A stretch of 64,000 nt of DNA from the NCBI RefSeq assembly GCF_032118995.1, contig NC_092660.1, positions 1,875,501 through 1,939,500 on the forward strand. Direction: 5' to 3'. Positions 50,501 through 56,793 of the stretch are shown piece by piece (positions within the stretch are counted from its first letter, which is position 1; each line of letters opens with the position of its first letter). Source of the stretch: Asterias amurensis. Its lineage: Eukaryota; Echinodermata; Asteroidea; Forcipulatida; Asteriidae. Both the position numbers and the translations under genes were made by a program. The notes beneath the pieces were generated by a model that searched no databases, was not told where the DNA came from, and worked only from the letters and a program-made list of their open reading frames with translations.

Positions 50501-53500
50501 GCTGTGTTTTGCACTGTTATCTTTTAGTTTGGAAAGACAGTCATTTAAAGTTGAAATGTATCGAATCTACAGTTAAGTATAGATTTGTTTAGACTCCATA
50601 GTTAAGTGTAGATTCATGAAAATAATCCACATTTTTATCAAAAGAGTGAAGTTACAGAAATAGTTTAACAAAGGAGAATATATTTTGATGGATTCAAGAG
50701 TACTCACTCTGCCACGACGGTTTTTCCCGCCGATGTATGAGCTGAGACGAGGACCGACTGTTGGTTCTCCAGACATTTTAAGGCTTCTCGTTGAAAAGGA
50801 TCCAGGATAAATGGATACTCCTAAACAAAAATCAAATGCAAGAGGCTCGAAACAAATACAAACAAGTTATTTTAGTATATACTCAAAAAATGATGTTTAA
50901 GTTTGATTGTGAAAGACATGAGTGTAAGAGTCTTCTTGAGATCCAGATTAATATCCAGTTCACACAGCACTACGACCTTGCGAAGATCATACCAATCACC
51001 GTGTTGATCTCAAGAAGTTTTCAAGTCGGGTAATGATCGCCGCAAAATCAAGCAATTTTGCAAATTGAAGACTCCGCCCAACTTTATTGCTACGACTTTT
51101 CCCCGCTCTTTGTTGGCTACGACCCGGCTACGCTCAAAATAAGTGTGGGGAGAGCGTGCAGCTTCCTGACCTGGGAGATCCCAACCCATCCAAACCACGC
51201 TCATGGAGATCCTCCAACGTTTGGCCCACAAATACGCCCAAATTGGTCCAACGTTTGGCCCACAAATACGCATGTTACATGGCTCGACAGGCCGGGTTAC
51301 ATGAAAAGTGATGTACACCGGTGTACATCACCTTGATCGTTCCCAGCGTTGATCGATTTCCAGCGCTGTGTACGAAACAACCGCGGGTTCGAGGGAATTG
51401 TTTCTTGTTCGTCTGCTTATTAAACAATGAATAAACCATCGTAATAATTTTTGAAGATGACAACAGAACTTTGAGAAGAGGAATAATAATGTTACCAAGG
51501 TATAACAAAACAATTGTTGCACGCTGTGATTGGGGTCCCTGGGTGTTGTAAACCCTCGAGGGAAAATGGCACCCTCGGCTTCGCCTCGGGTGCCATTTTC
51601 CCCCTCATGTGTACAAAACGCCATGGACCCCGTCATAGCGTGCAACAATTGTAAACTGAATTCCTACCTTAGCAGCCTTGTTTCCTGTTGGTTTGAGCGG
51701 GATGTATTCCTCATCGTGTGGTATGGCAACCTCATGATTGCATCCGTCAGGGGATTCCACAGTCATACTACGGACTTGGGGTAAGATCTCCGCCAGACTA
51801 GAAGGTTAGATAATAATAAAATAATGATGATAATAACCAGTTTTTATATCGCGCTTTTCGCACCCAAAGGGCGTCTCAAAGCGCTTCCAATATTACTACC
51901 CCTGGTCAATGGGCCTTTTAATTCATTCCTTAAACCATGTCAGCTCCCTAGGGAGTATACAATGGCAGCAAAAATATTTAATAATAATAATTATAGTATT
52001 AGTGGCTTCTTATATAGCACTCATATTCGTCATTCAGTGACACTCGTGACGCTTTAACTTTCAGTATTTTCCTGCAAGGTATCTGGGACTTCGTTTTACA
52101 TTAGTGCCCTGGTCATTGGGCCAATAACATTCCTTCAATTTTTCTCAGCTCCCTTGGGAGTATACAACCTGGACAACTGTAGCGCTCCAAAGGCTTTTTT
52201 TTACCTCTACCCTCGCAGGTACTAATTTATACCCCTGGATGAAGAGAAGCAATTATAGTTAAGTGTCTCACTCAAGGACACAAGTGTCACGACCGGGACC
52301 CGAACCCACACTCTGATAACTTAACCACCAGAACTTGAATTTGATGCTGTAAACCACGCGACAATGACACCCTATGAATATTCGCACATCATTGATATGA
52401 AAACCACAAATTTAACGAAAGCCGTTGTGAGAGTGGACTTGTTTCTGGACTCACTTGAGTTCATCAGCTGTTAGAGCCAGCTTGGGCTTCTTCCCTGTGG
52501 AATAGTCGGGTACTTCATGATCTTCTGACTGGGGGCGTTTCCTTTCTTGATCTCCGACCGAACTAAAGAGAAAATAAAATAATTGTTAATAAATTGTTTG
52601 AAGCTTTGCATGGTGTGGATAAAAAGAAACTATAAATAAATAGGTAACTTGCGGATACAACTATGTGTAAATTACAGAGATAGTTACAGTAATTATCTCT
52701 TATGTGCGAGTGTTGGCTCTCAGAAGAGCCGGTGTGCAGGATTCTCCACATGCGGTTTTGTCCGGGCATCAAAATAGTATTTGTTGACGATGTTTTTTAA
52801 TTTCACTCAACAAAAAGGAAATGCAAGCATTATGAATGTATATTGAGTAGGTTGGGGAAAGCTTAAGGTGTACAGTACACAGGAAACTTCAGTTCTGGCT
52901 GGCTAACGGTCATAAAACTTTCACCCATCAACGCTGATTTGAAAAACGTATAGCGTTAAAAAGGCCCTAAATATATGAGACCCCTATAAAAATATACTAA
53001 GGCTCACAGGGGAGCCTTATAGTTTCTTTAAGTATCTTCGCACACGCATGTCACTGAATAAGTGAGAGACTACCTAAACATGCTAAAATACTGAAATTTA
53101 TTGAACACATAGTCATACAATTCAGAAAACTTTTCCGTATCCTGCCACCATTTTTTTCACCTTTTTTTATACTAAACTTCAAGTAAGTTAGACTTAGCAA
53201 CAATTTATTTCATAACAAATGCAAAAGTGGTGGCAGGATACGGCAACTTTTCGAAAGGTTTCCCTATTCAACAATAATAACATCGAGTTTTTAAAACAAT
53301 TTTAATTTCTCATTAAATAGATGCTACACAATTTGCAATACAATTGAGTTACGTACAACAAGTCAGCACAAATACACAACGAAAACGAACACAATTTGGA
53401 GCATTAATTACAACAGATCAAATCAAACCTTGATTCTCGTCCATCAGAAGACTCTTGTGTGTGCCCCTTCTGCTTTTTCGACTTTTTATCGTCAGCATTA

Positions 53501-53544
53501 TCGTCGAAAACTGAGAAAAGATCACCTCCAAATGCGCCTGCCAT
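32570..53544 (-). CDS. MTREX: MTREX (Mtr4/SKIV2L2), nuclear exosome DExH helicase
   Basis: Twenty-three minus-strand exons: 53544-53429, 52562-52455, 51797-51668, 50820-50708, 49931-49757, 49312-49222, 48500-48376, 47715-47617, 45916-45808, 45539-45325, 44584-44372, 43877-43752, 43283-43133, 42224-42052, 40644-40444, 39608-39498, 38088-37996, 37480-37385, 36410-36247, 35656-35494, 35071-34909, 33266-33162, 32622-32570. They total 3093 nt, or 1030 residues; human has 1042. Visible motifs are Walker A AHTSAGKT (145-152), DEIH box (236-239), SAT (267-269) and motif [12 protein letters not shown] (506-515). A KOW/arch region follows ([18 protein letters not shown] on), then a helical C-terminus ending [14 protein letters not shown]. 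It unwinds RNA for the exosome in TRAMP, NEXT and PAXT complexes. Two donors are the rarer GTTTGA. The last exon encodes only 17 residues. The introns are full of MITEs, and intron 14 has a splice-site-bearing array. Confidence 0.97.
32758..33096. mobile_element. MITE family A, in the last MTREX intron
   Basis: TTAA to TTAA, with ends TTAAAGACACTGGACACTAC and 'ccaacagtgttaactgcctttaa'. It has lost about 40 bp around the 'cacccttgtcacac' block. Confidence 0.88.
33267..34908. other. MTREX intron 21
   Basis: An intron of about 1.6 kb. Positions 33975-34130 have an old LINE-like or unclassified repeat look ('tataaaaccctttagcactat'); 34100-34560 is very A-rich. Positions 34690-34890 hold ends of the 'cagctctatgaaattggg' MITE family in inverted orientation. 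No gene is nested here. Confidence 0.5.
35139..35378. mobile_element. MITE family A, 5' part, MTREX intron 20
   Basis: It runs 'ttggcagtggacactattgg' to 'cgtgtgacaggggtgtt' with an intact central palindrome ('gaaacctcagatttagaaat'); the 3' third is absent. Confidence 0.85.
36425..36755 (+). mobile_element. SINE family S1, MTREX intron 18
   Basis: 'taaagccgttggtcccatgt', 'gaacccagtgcaataatatt', 'gattggctgcatattgtgcc' and the tail 'gtgcgctatataagaggcc' with (ATT)n are complete. The tRNA head is lost. It is antisense to MTREX and begins 15 bp before exon 19 in genomic order. Confidence 0.82.
36765..37110. mobile_element. Family C repeat, inverted, MTREX intron 18
   Basis: 'ggtactttttcaaaatgtcc', 'acagatttacatttacctt', 'ttttcgtctcagtgagacga' and 'aatgaggctgaaacttcatc' are the reverse complement of the family C blocks at 20305 and 43330. 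Confidence 0.65.
37160..37362. mobile_element. 203-bp palindromic MITE (GGTTTGCGGTAACACCATGT ends)
   Basis: The left arm (GGTTTGCGGTAACACCATGT, then 'aatgactatctctaatga' and 'gttctgaaaagaacc') pairs with the right arm almost throughout, leaving a loop 'gaagacgatcagagcatact' / 'gatcgaaacgtc' that is itself a small hairpin. Partial relatives are at 48933-49078, 49485-49545, 8540-8625 and 54470-54540. No hammerhead ribozyme core is present. Confidence 0.85.
37741..37977. mobile_element. Diverged MITE family A fragment
   Basis: It begins TTAAAGGGAAGGTACACGTT like the variant copy at 10837. It keeps 'gttgatagtataaacattgt' and 'tttttgagaaagaggtaatt' and ends at 'gtgcaacaagggtc'. Confidence 0.7.
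39027..39383. mobile_element. MITE family A, complete, MTREX intron 16
   Basis: TTAA to TTAA, 357 bp, with ends TTAAAGGCAGTGGACACTAT and 'ccaacagtgtccagtgtcttt'. A short internal deletion has removed the 'aaaacattgtgagaaacgg' block. Confidence 0.9.
40660..41035 (-). mobile_element. SINE family S2, complete, MTREX intron 14
   Basis: Same strand as MTREX. An AAT-rich tail, 'cacccgaaatgcgtcacaaa', 'cagctccctggggagtata', 'tacccatttacccctaggtg', the B-box complement ('gggactggaactcacactc') and the A-box complement ('ctgctcggccaagac') are all present. Confidence 0.85.
41118..41486 (-). mobile_element. SINE family S1, complete, MTREX intron 14
   Basis: It reads tail to head on the plus strand: 'gagtgcacacttagca', 'gagacctactctatttagat', 'agtgcaatatgcagccaatc', 'aagtgtcttgctcaaggaca', then the B-box and A-box complements ('ttaaccacaaggccacgac'). 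The head abuts the 72-bp tandem array that starts at 41487. Confidence 0.85.
41487..42062. repeat. 72-bp tandem array overlapping the MTREX exon 14 donor
   Basis: About eight units. The 'gcacaag' landmark recurs at 41541, 41613, 41685, 41757, 41829, 41901, 41983 and 42054, with steps of 72 (one of 82, one of 71). The unit is 'taacgattggctgttaacag', 'tgacatcaactatacatgaa', 'tattcaatacctgcacaagt' plus a short linker. The last unit runs into exon 14, so its final ten exon bases (minus strand ACTTGTGCAG) and the donor GTAATG belong to the repeat. The 179-residue frame on the minus strand is produced by the 72-bp (24-codon) period. Confidence 0.95.
42530..42660. mobile_element. Inverted-repeat element with AGTCTTGG ends
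   Basis: 'gacagtcttggtgcaactca' and 'cgtcttgcaccaagactagc' are inverted, with 'ttcttgttt' and 'aacaagaaacg' extending the arms. The same end occurs at 59140-59182, and a related pair flanks the MTREX upstream region at 53599-53706. Confidence 0.7.
42807..43108. mobile_element. MITE family A (5' half) with nested element, MTREX intron 13
   Basis: It begins TTAAAGGTACTGGACACCTT and is interrupted at about 42917-43072 by another inverted-repeat element. It resumes at 'gtcgaagttgaagagaataatgaaag' and stops 25 bp before the end of exon 13. Confidence 0.82.
42917..43072. mobile_element. 156-bp MITE (ACCGATCC ends) nested in family A
   Basis: The ends 'acaccgatccattaagcc' and 'ggcgtaacggatcggtcta' are inverted. 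Inside, 'gaccaatcacaaccgcgaaa' and 'tttcgcggctgtgattggtc' form a second, stronger palindrome. Confidence 0.82.
43330..43705. mobile_element. Family C repeat, MTREX intron 12
   Basis: It is the most complete family C copy: 'gcgataccctttgtagatca', 'gccatgacatgaatccc', 'aaataattttcgtctcctgg', 'cagcacctcagcaagtaata', 'taaatctgtggacatttgcg', 'gtacccacaccccttcatga'. It runs close to the exon 12 donor. Confidence 0.7.
44996..45312 (+). mobile_element. SINE family S1, complete with tRNA head, MTREX intron 10
   Basis: Head: 'gtggccgagcggttaagagc' (A-box) and 'gggttcgaatccccagcc' (B-box). Body: 'tccttaagcaagacacataa', 'aaagccgttggtcccatgtg', 'agaaggggttcgccccggtg', 'ggcagcatattgcgccacag'. The usual ATT tail is replaced by 'tctcaaaaatcaatcaacc'. 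Antisense to MTREX; it ends about 12 bp from exon 10. Confidence 0.9.
46060..46635. mobile_element. hAT-type non-autonomous element with 8-bp target duplication
   Basis: The termini TAGTGCTGGGCGAAT and ATTCGCCCAGGCCTA are inverted and are flanked on both sides by TACAACAT (46052-46059 and 46636-46643). Subterminal sequence repeats the 'ggatatccggtta' / 'taaccggatattcg' motif many times in both orientations. Positions 46185-46400 are unique sequence without a useful frame. The 8-bp duplication and the terminal motif fit the hAT superfamily; no transposase is encoded. In MTREX intron 8. Confidence 0.9.
46940..47590. repeat. Short 'gaatctacac' repeats, MTREX intron 8
   Basis: From 46975 to 47160 the string 'atgaatctaca' or its complement 'tgtagattcat' occurs about every 35-40 bp in both orientations. 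A further inverted pair ('aagtgtagattcgtgg...acgaatctacacttt') is at 47534-47582. Related blocks lie at 49990-50060 and 50300-50640 in other MTREX introns. Confidence 0.75.
47900..48252. mobile_element. MITE family A, complete, MTREX intron 7
   Basis: TTAA to TTAA, with ends TTAAAGCCACTGGACACCTT and 'ccaatagtgtccagtgcctttaa'. Confidence 0.9.
48622..48850 (+). mobile_element. tRNA-like SINE (Asn-like head), MTREX intron 6
   Basis: The head at 48768-48838 has 'tagctcagttggtagagcac', a loop giving anticodon ATT, and a B-box 'ggttcgaatcccac'. The acceptor stem pairs badly (GGGTTAA with TCTAGTC), so a working tRNA gene is unlikely. Upstream, 48622-48720 repeats the body fragment seen at 16195. 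Confidence 0.65.
48933..49078. mobile_element. MITE related to 37160-37362, MTREX intron 6
   Basis: The ends 'gtttgcggtaacattatgta' and 'cacatggtgttaccgcaaac' are inverted; the centre has two 'ggttctgaaaagaacc'-type palindromes. A single right end of the same family is at 49485-49545. Confidence 0.8.
49985..50065. repeat. 'gtgtagattc' inverted-repeat block, MTREX intron 4
   Basis: 'aagtgtagattcaaggatag' and 'cacaaatctacactttagag' face each other around 'aatgtacgagccgaaggcaa'. The same layout is at 47534-47582. A second block of two copies lies at 50300-50640 ('agttaagtgtagattc' four times). Confidence 0.75.
51215..51271. repeat. Direct duplication, 23 bp, MTREX intron 3
   Basis: 'caacgtttggcccacaaata' plus 'cgc' occurs at 51215 and again at 51249, 34 bp apart. 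It lies within a GC-richer segment (51030-51330) of unknown origin. Confidence 0.8.
51509..51656. mobile_element. Inverted-repeat element with AATTGTTGCACGC ends, MTREX intron 3
   Basis: 'acaattgttgcacgctgtga' and 'catagcgtgcaacaattgt' are terminal inverted repeats. Inside, 'gggaaaatggcaccctcgg' and 'cgggtgccattttccccct' form a second hairpin. A decayed relative of the inner part ('gccattttcccctgagggtgtaa') is at 8120-8170. Confidence 0.82.
51812..52375 (-). mobile_element. Composite of SINE S2 and S1 pieces, MTREX intron 2
   Basis: 51812-51960 is an S2 tail and middle ('cacccaaagggcgtctcaaa', 'cagctccctagggagtata'). 51975-52092 is an S1 tail ('ttcttatatagcactcatat'). 52090-52375 is again S2 down to the head ('gtcacgaccgggacccgaac'). 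The order suggests one SINE inserted into another. Confidence 0.7.
53128..53268. mobile_element. Foldback MITE (TTCCGTATCCTGCCACCA ends), MTREX intron 1
   Basis: 'ttttccgtatcctgccacca' and 'ggtggcaggatacggcaact' are inverted around about 90 bp. It is the same design as 3968-4088 but with CCTGCCACC in place of GGCGCCACC. Confidence 0.78.
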
Positions 53545-53720
53545 CGTGAAAACTTCAACAGAACACACGTGTGTGTGCAATTTCTCATATATGCGCATAG
53601 TCTTGGCCCAGGATGTCAGTGATTGCTACAGCGCGCCCTTTTACAACAATTAGCACAGTACACTGTCCATGATAAATCACTGACGTCTTGGGCCAAGACT
53701 AACTAGCGCAATGGTGAAAA
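53545..53720 (-). promoter_or_regulatory. Probable MTREX promoter-proximal region
   Basis: Just upstream of the ATG lie an E-box-like CACGTG within 'acacacgtgtgtgtg' (about 53564-53578) and a palindrome at 53599-53706 whose arms are 'agtcttggcccaggatgtca' and 'tgacgtcttgggccaagact', including a TGACGTC CRE-like core. No TATA box is evident. Start-site placement is inference. Confidence 0.4.
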
Positions 53721-53769
53721 ACAAAATCCCCTACAATTATTTTTCCGCAGTTTCGAAAATGTTCCGTTC

Positions 53770-53880
53770 CTCCTTTTTCGAAACCACGGCCTCGGCTTTG
53801 AATTCGGTTTCAGGCTCCATCCTCGTCTGAAGCCCTGATCTGAGCGCGTATCAAAACAAGCTAGCTAGCCTGAGCTCAGC
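53770..53880. mobile_element. Truncated MITE (TTTCGAAACCACGGC end) next to MTREX
   Basis: It shares 'tttcgaaaccacggcctcg', 'caggctccat', 'tcgtctgaagccctga', and 'caagctagc...cctgagc' with the complete element at 63023-63184. The right terminal repeat is missing. Confidence 0.75.
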
Positions 53881-55144
53881 ATACACTTATTGGCAGTGGG
53901 TTTTGGTCGTAATATTTTCCTCATAAATCCATTATTTTTTCGTGAAATAATTGCAAACTGTAAAAACGCAGAACCAATCTTCGCGGCCGCCGAATATGCA
54001 TACCGAAAAACGCGCCAAGTTTGACATGCGAGTGCGGCCGGGTAACTTGCATCAATGAGGCCTTTTAAAAAATTACTTTTACACATTTGCTGTATTCACA
54101 GACATAAAGAACCCTTTATGTCTGTGGTAGACTCCTTTATAAGCACACACATTTTCTCACCGATAAATAGATTCATAAAACTGGGTCAGTTGCTGGGTAA
54201 GCAACCCCCCCCCCCCACGATCTGTCCCCTTTCTTTAATGTCTTAAAACCTCTTGCAAAAGGAACTTACAACTTATAATAGGCAAAATGACACAGAATAA
54301 CATCAAAATGCCAACTACCTTGAACTAAGTAATGATGAGAACTTTTGGTCTAGAGGGAAAGAACAAAAAGTAGGCATTTGATTTTTCTCAGTGGTTGCTT
54401 AGGGTTGGGCAGGGCGTCGAATCACTGACCTGATCTTTAAAGTAGGATTTTAAACTTTGCATGGTGGAAGTATAACTAAGAGAGATTTGGGATAAAACCA
54501 TGTGAATATCTCTTGAGAAGTTCTGGTTCTGATGAAAACAAATAACGACTCCTACTTCATAAAGTCATGCCATTTTGGCAACATCACTTTTTGTTGTACA
54601 CGAAAATTAATTTGTTGAAGTTTGTAGCATTTGAAGACAAAAATTCAACGACCAAATAAATTTAAAACACATGGGCTTTATTTTGTGGCACCAAAATTTA
54701 TCACAAAATAGTTCATTTTAAAAACAAATATTGTCACACAAAGTGCATTATGAAGGCAGTACAAAAATAGAGGGAATTAAAATTAAAATATTATACAAAA
54801 ATATCAACTAGTCCAATAGGCATACTCTTGAATACTTCTGCTCATCAAATTAAATGGCCTCTGACAAGGTGCAACGACTTTTTAAAATGTTAGATAAGAC
54901 AAACAATAACCAAAGAAACAACAATAAAATCAGTGTACAAAAAATATATTCAGACTTTCGAAATGTGGCGTCGTTGAATGCTTTTGGATTTTGAGAAAAA
55001 AGTGCACTTGGGTGGTATCAAACACAGTGGCATTTTACACCATTTTTAACGTGAGGTAAAAGACTCATGGTTTGTTTCCCCACTTCCATGAGGACCCTAT
55101 TAATTAGAAAATGAGTGCATCACAAAAATGAATTTTGTCACACA

Positions 55145-55880
55145 CCAATACTGAATATTTCTACTATAAATAACCACATGGCAAGGGGCTATAATAAAAC
55201 CAAACATAATACTGAAATATACAACACAAACAAACGCACCAACTATCCATGGAGTGGGGTCGATTGTTTGTTTGTGTTTGTTTGTTTGTTTGTTTGTTTG
55301 TTTGTTTGTTTGTTTTTTCCTTTAAATCACCAATGCTGAAAATTTCTACTATAAATAAACCCTATGGCAAGGGGCCATAATAAAACCAAACCTAATGCTG
55401 AAACATACAACACAACCAAACACACCAACACCCTGGGTGTGGGGTTTTTTCTTTGTTTGTTTGTTCCTTTAAATGTTGAACTGAATTTGACCTTGAAGCC
55501 TCTCCTTATAAAAGTATATTTCATCCGTCACACATTTCACCAATGCTGAAAATTTCTACTATAAATAAACCCTATGGCAAGGGGCCATAATAAAACCAAA
55601 CCTAATGCTGAAACATACAACACAACTAAACACACCAACACCCTGGGTGTGGGGTAGTTTCTTTGTTTGTTTGTTCCTTTAAATGTTGAACTGAATTTGA
55701 CCTTGAAGCCTCTCCTTAAAGTATATTTCATCCGTCACACATTTCACTAATGCTGAAAACTTCTACTTTAAATAAACCACATGGCAAGGGGCTATAATAA
55801 AACCAAACCTAATGCTGAAACATACAACATAAATTAACACACCAAGACCCTGGGTGTGGGGTTGTTTCTTTGTTTGTTTG
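55145..55880. repeat. Satellite-like tandem repeat, about 207 bp, four units
   Basis: Units start near 55145, 55330, 55540 and 55747 at 'caatgctgaaaatttctact'. Each contains 'ggcaaggggccataataaaa', 'ctgaaacatacaacacaa', 'caccctgggtgtggggtt', a (TTTG)n stretch, and 'gaatttgaccttgaagcctc'. The first unit has lost its 3' part and has a long (TTTG)n at 55270-55316. Confidence 0.92.
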
Positions 55881-56655
55881 TTTTTTCTTGACTTGTTGCA
55901 ATAATGTCAACATGCCAGGTTTAAGGTGGAGTGGGTTGCATGGCAAAGAAGGCAGGCGGCATACAAACGTTAATCGATTTAAATTTGCACCAGGGACAAA
56001 TAATTTTCTATTTTGGTTTTACCCTTACACTGATGTGTTTTAGCACTGTATACTTTTCCCGAGTTCTGTGAAAACAAAATCACTGGCATATTACTCGAGA
56101 GGGATTCAAACGCCACGAGCTTGCAGTTCTAGAGCAGTGTCTTACCAACTAGACCACTGAGATTGCCTGGAAGCAAGAGGCAGTTGGAGTCCTGTTTAAA
56201 CGATTAAAGGTATTCTAGGCTCTACTAAATAAATGGGCATTTTTTTAAAATTCAGTAAGGGTTAGCAAGGTTTGTTTTAAAACGCAATATAAATCATAAA
56301 TTTTGTAGAATTTCATAGTGTATGTGTTTTAGTGGCAAAAAGAACTACACACATTTGCTTGTTGTACATGTAAGTGACAAGAAAATAGTGTTCTCATGTA
56401 AAGCAGGAAACACAATAAAATAAAACTCTCTCATTCATAGAAGTATCTCAAGACTTTATGCAGTGTTGTCACGAAGCCTTGGCGACTAGTGCGACTAGTG
56501 TCAAAGTCGTGGCTACTGATTGCTCAGTCGAGTCGCGACTACCAGTATTCAACTACTGGATTAATCATGCTGCCACGACTACTACAAAAAAAAAAAGTTA
56601 CAACTTCCTGTTTGGTGAACCAATTGTGTCCCTCAAAACTATTCACAACAAATAA

Positions 56656-56661
56656 TTTATT
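56656..56661 (-). terminator. Possible poly(A) signal of BTBD19
   Basis: AATAAA on the minus strand, about 135 nt after the BTBD19 stop codon. It is the first good hexamer downstream. Distance and motif fit, but there is no other support. Confidence 0.4.
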
Positions 56662-56793
56662 TATGAAACAAAATCAGACATCAGTGACACAATCCTTCAA
56701 TCTTTGGTTATTAAAAATTAGTCACGACTAGTGTCAAAGTCTCAACTGTTTGAGGCACGACTAGTAATTGCACTAGTTGTCCAGGCTTAATTC

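Larger units (their letters stand above)
53721..56793. other. Intergenic DNA between MTREX and BTBD19
   Basis: No gene is recognised. A truncated MITE (53770-53880, same family as 63023-63184) lies near the MTREX 5' end. 54470-54540 is a right end of the GGTAACACC MITE family. 54550-55100 is AT-rich without features. A tandem repeat fills 55145-55880. 56465-56790 has 'cgactagtgtcaaagtc' direct and inverted repeats. The BTBD19 3' UTR lies at the right edge. Confidence 0.5.

Noticed and set aside
53404-53598. MTREX start upstream of 53544
   Set aside because: The open frame extends to 53598, but the first residues have no resemblance to the family, while [13 protein letters not shown] at 53544 matches the known N-terminus (MADAFGDELFSVF in human).
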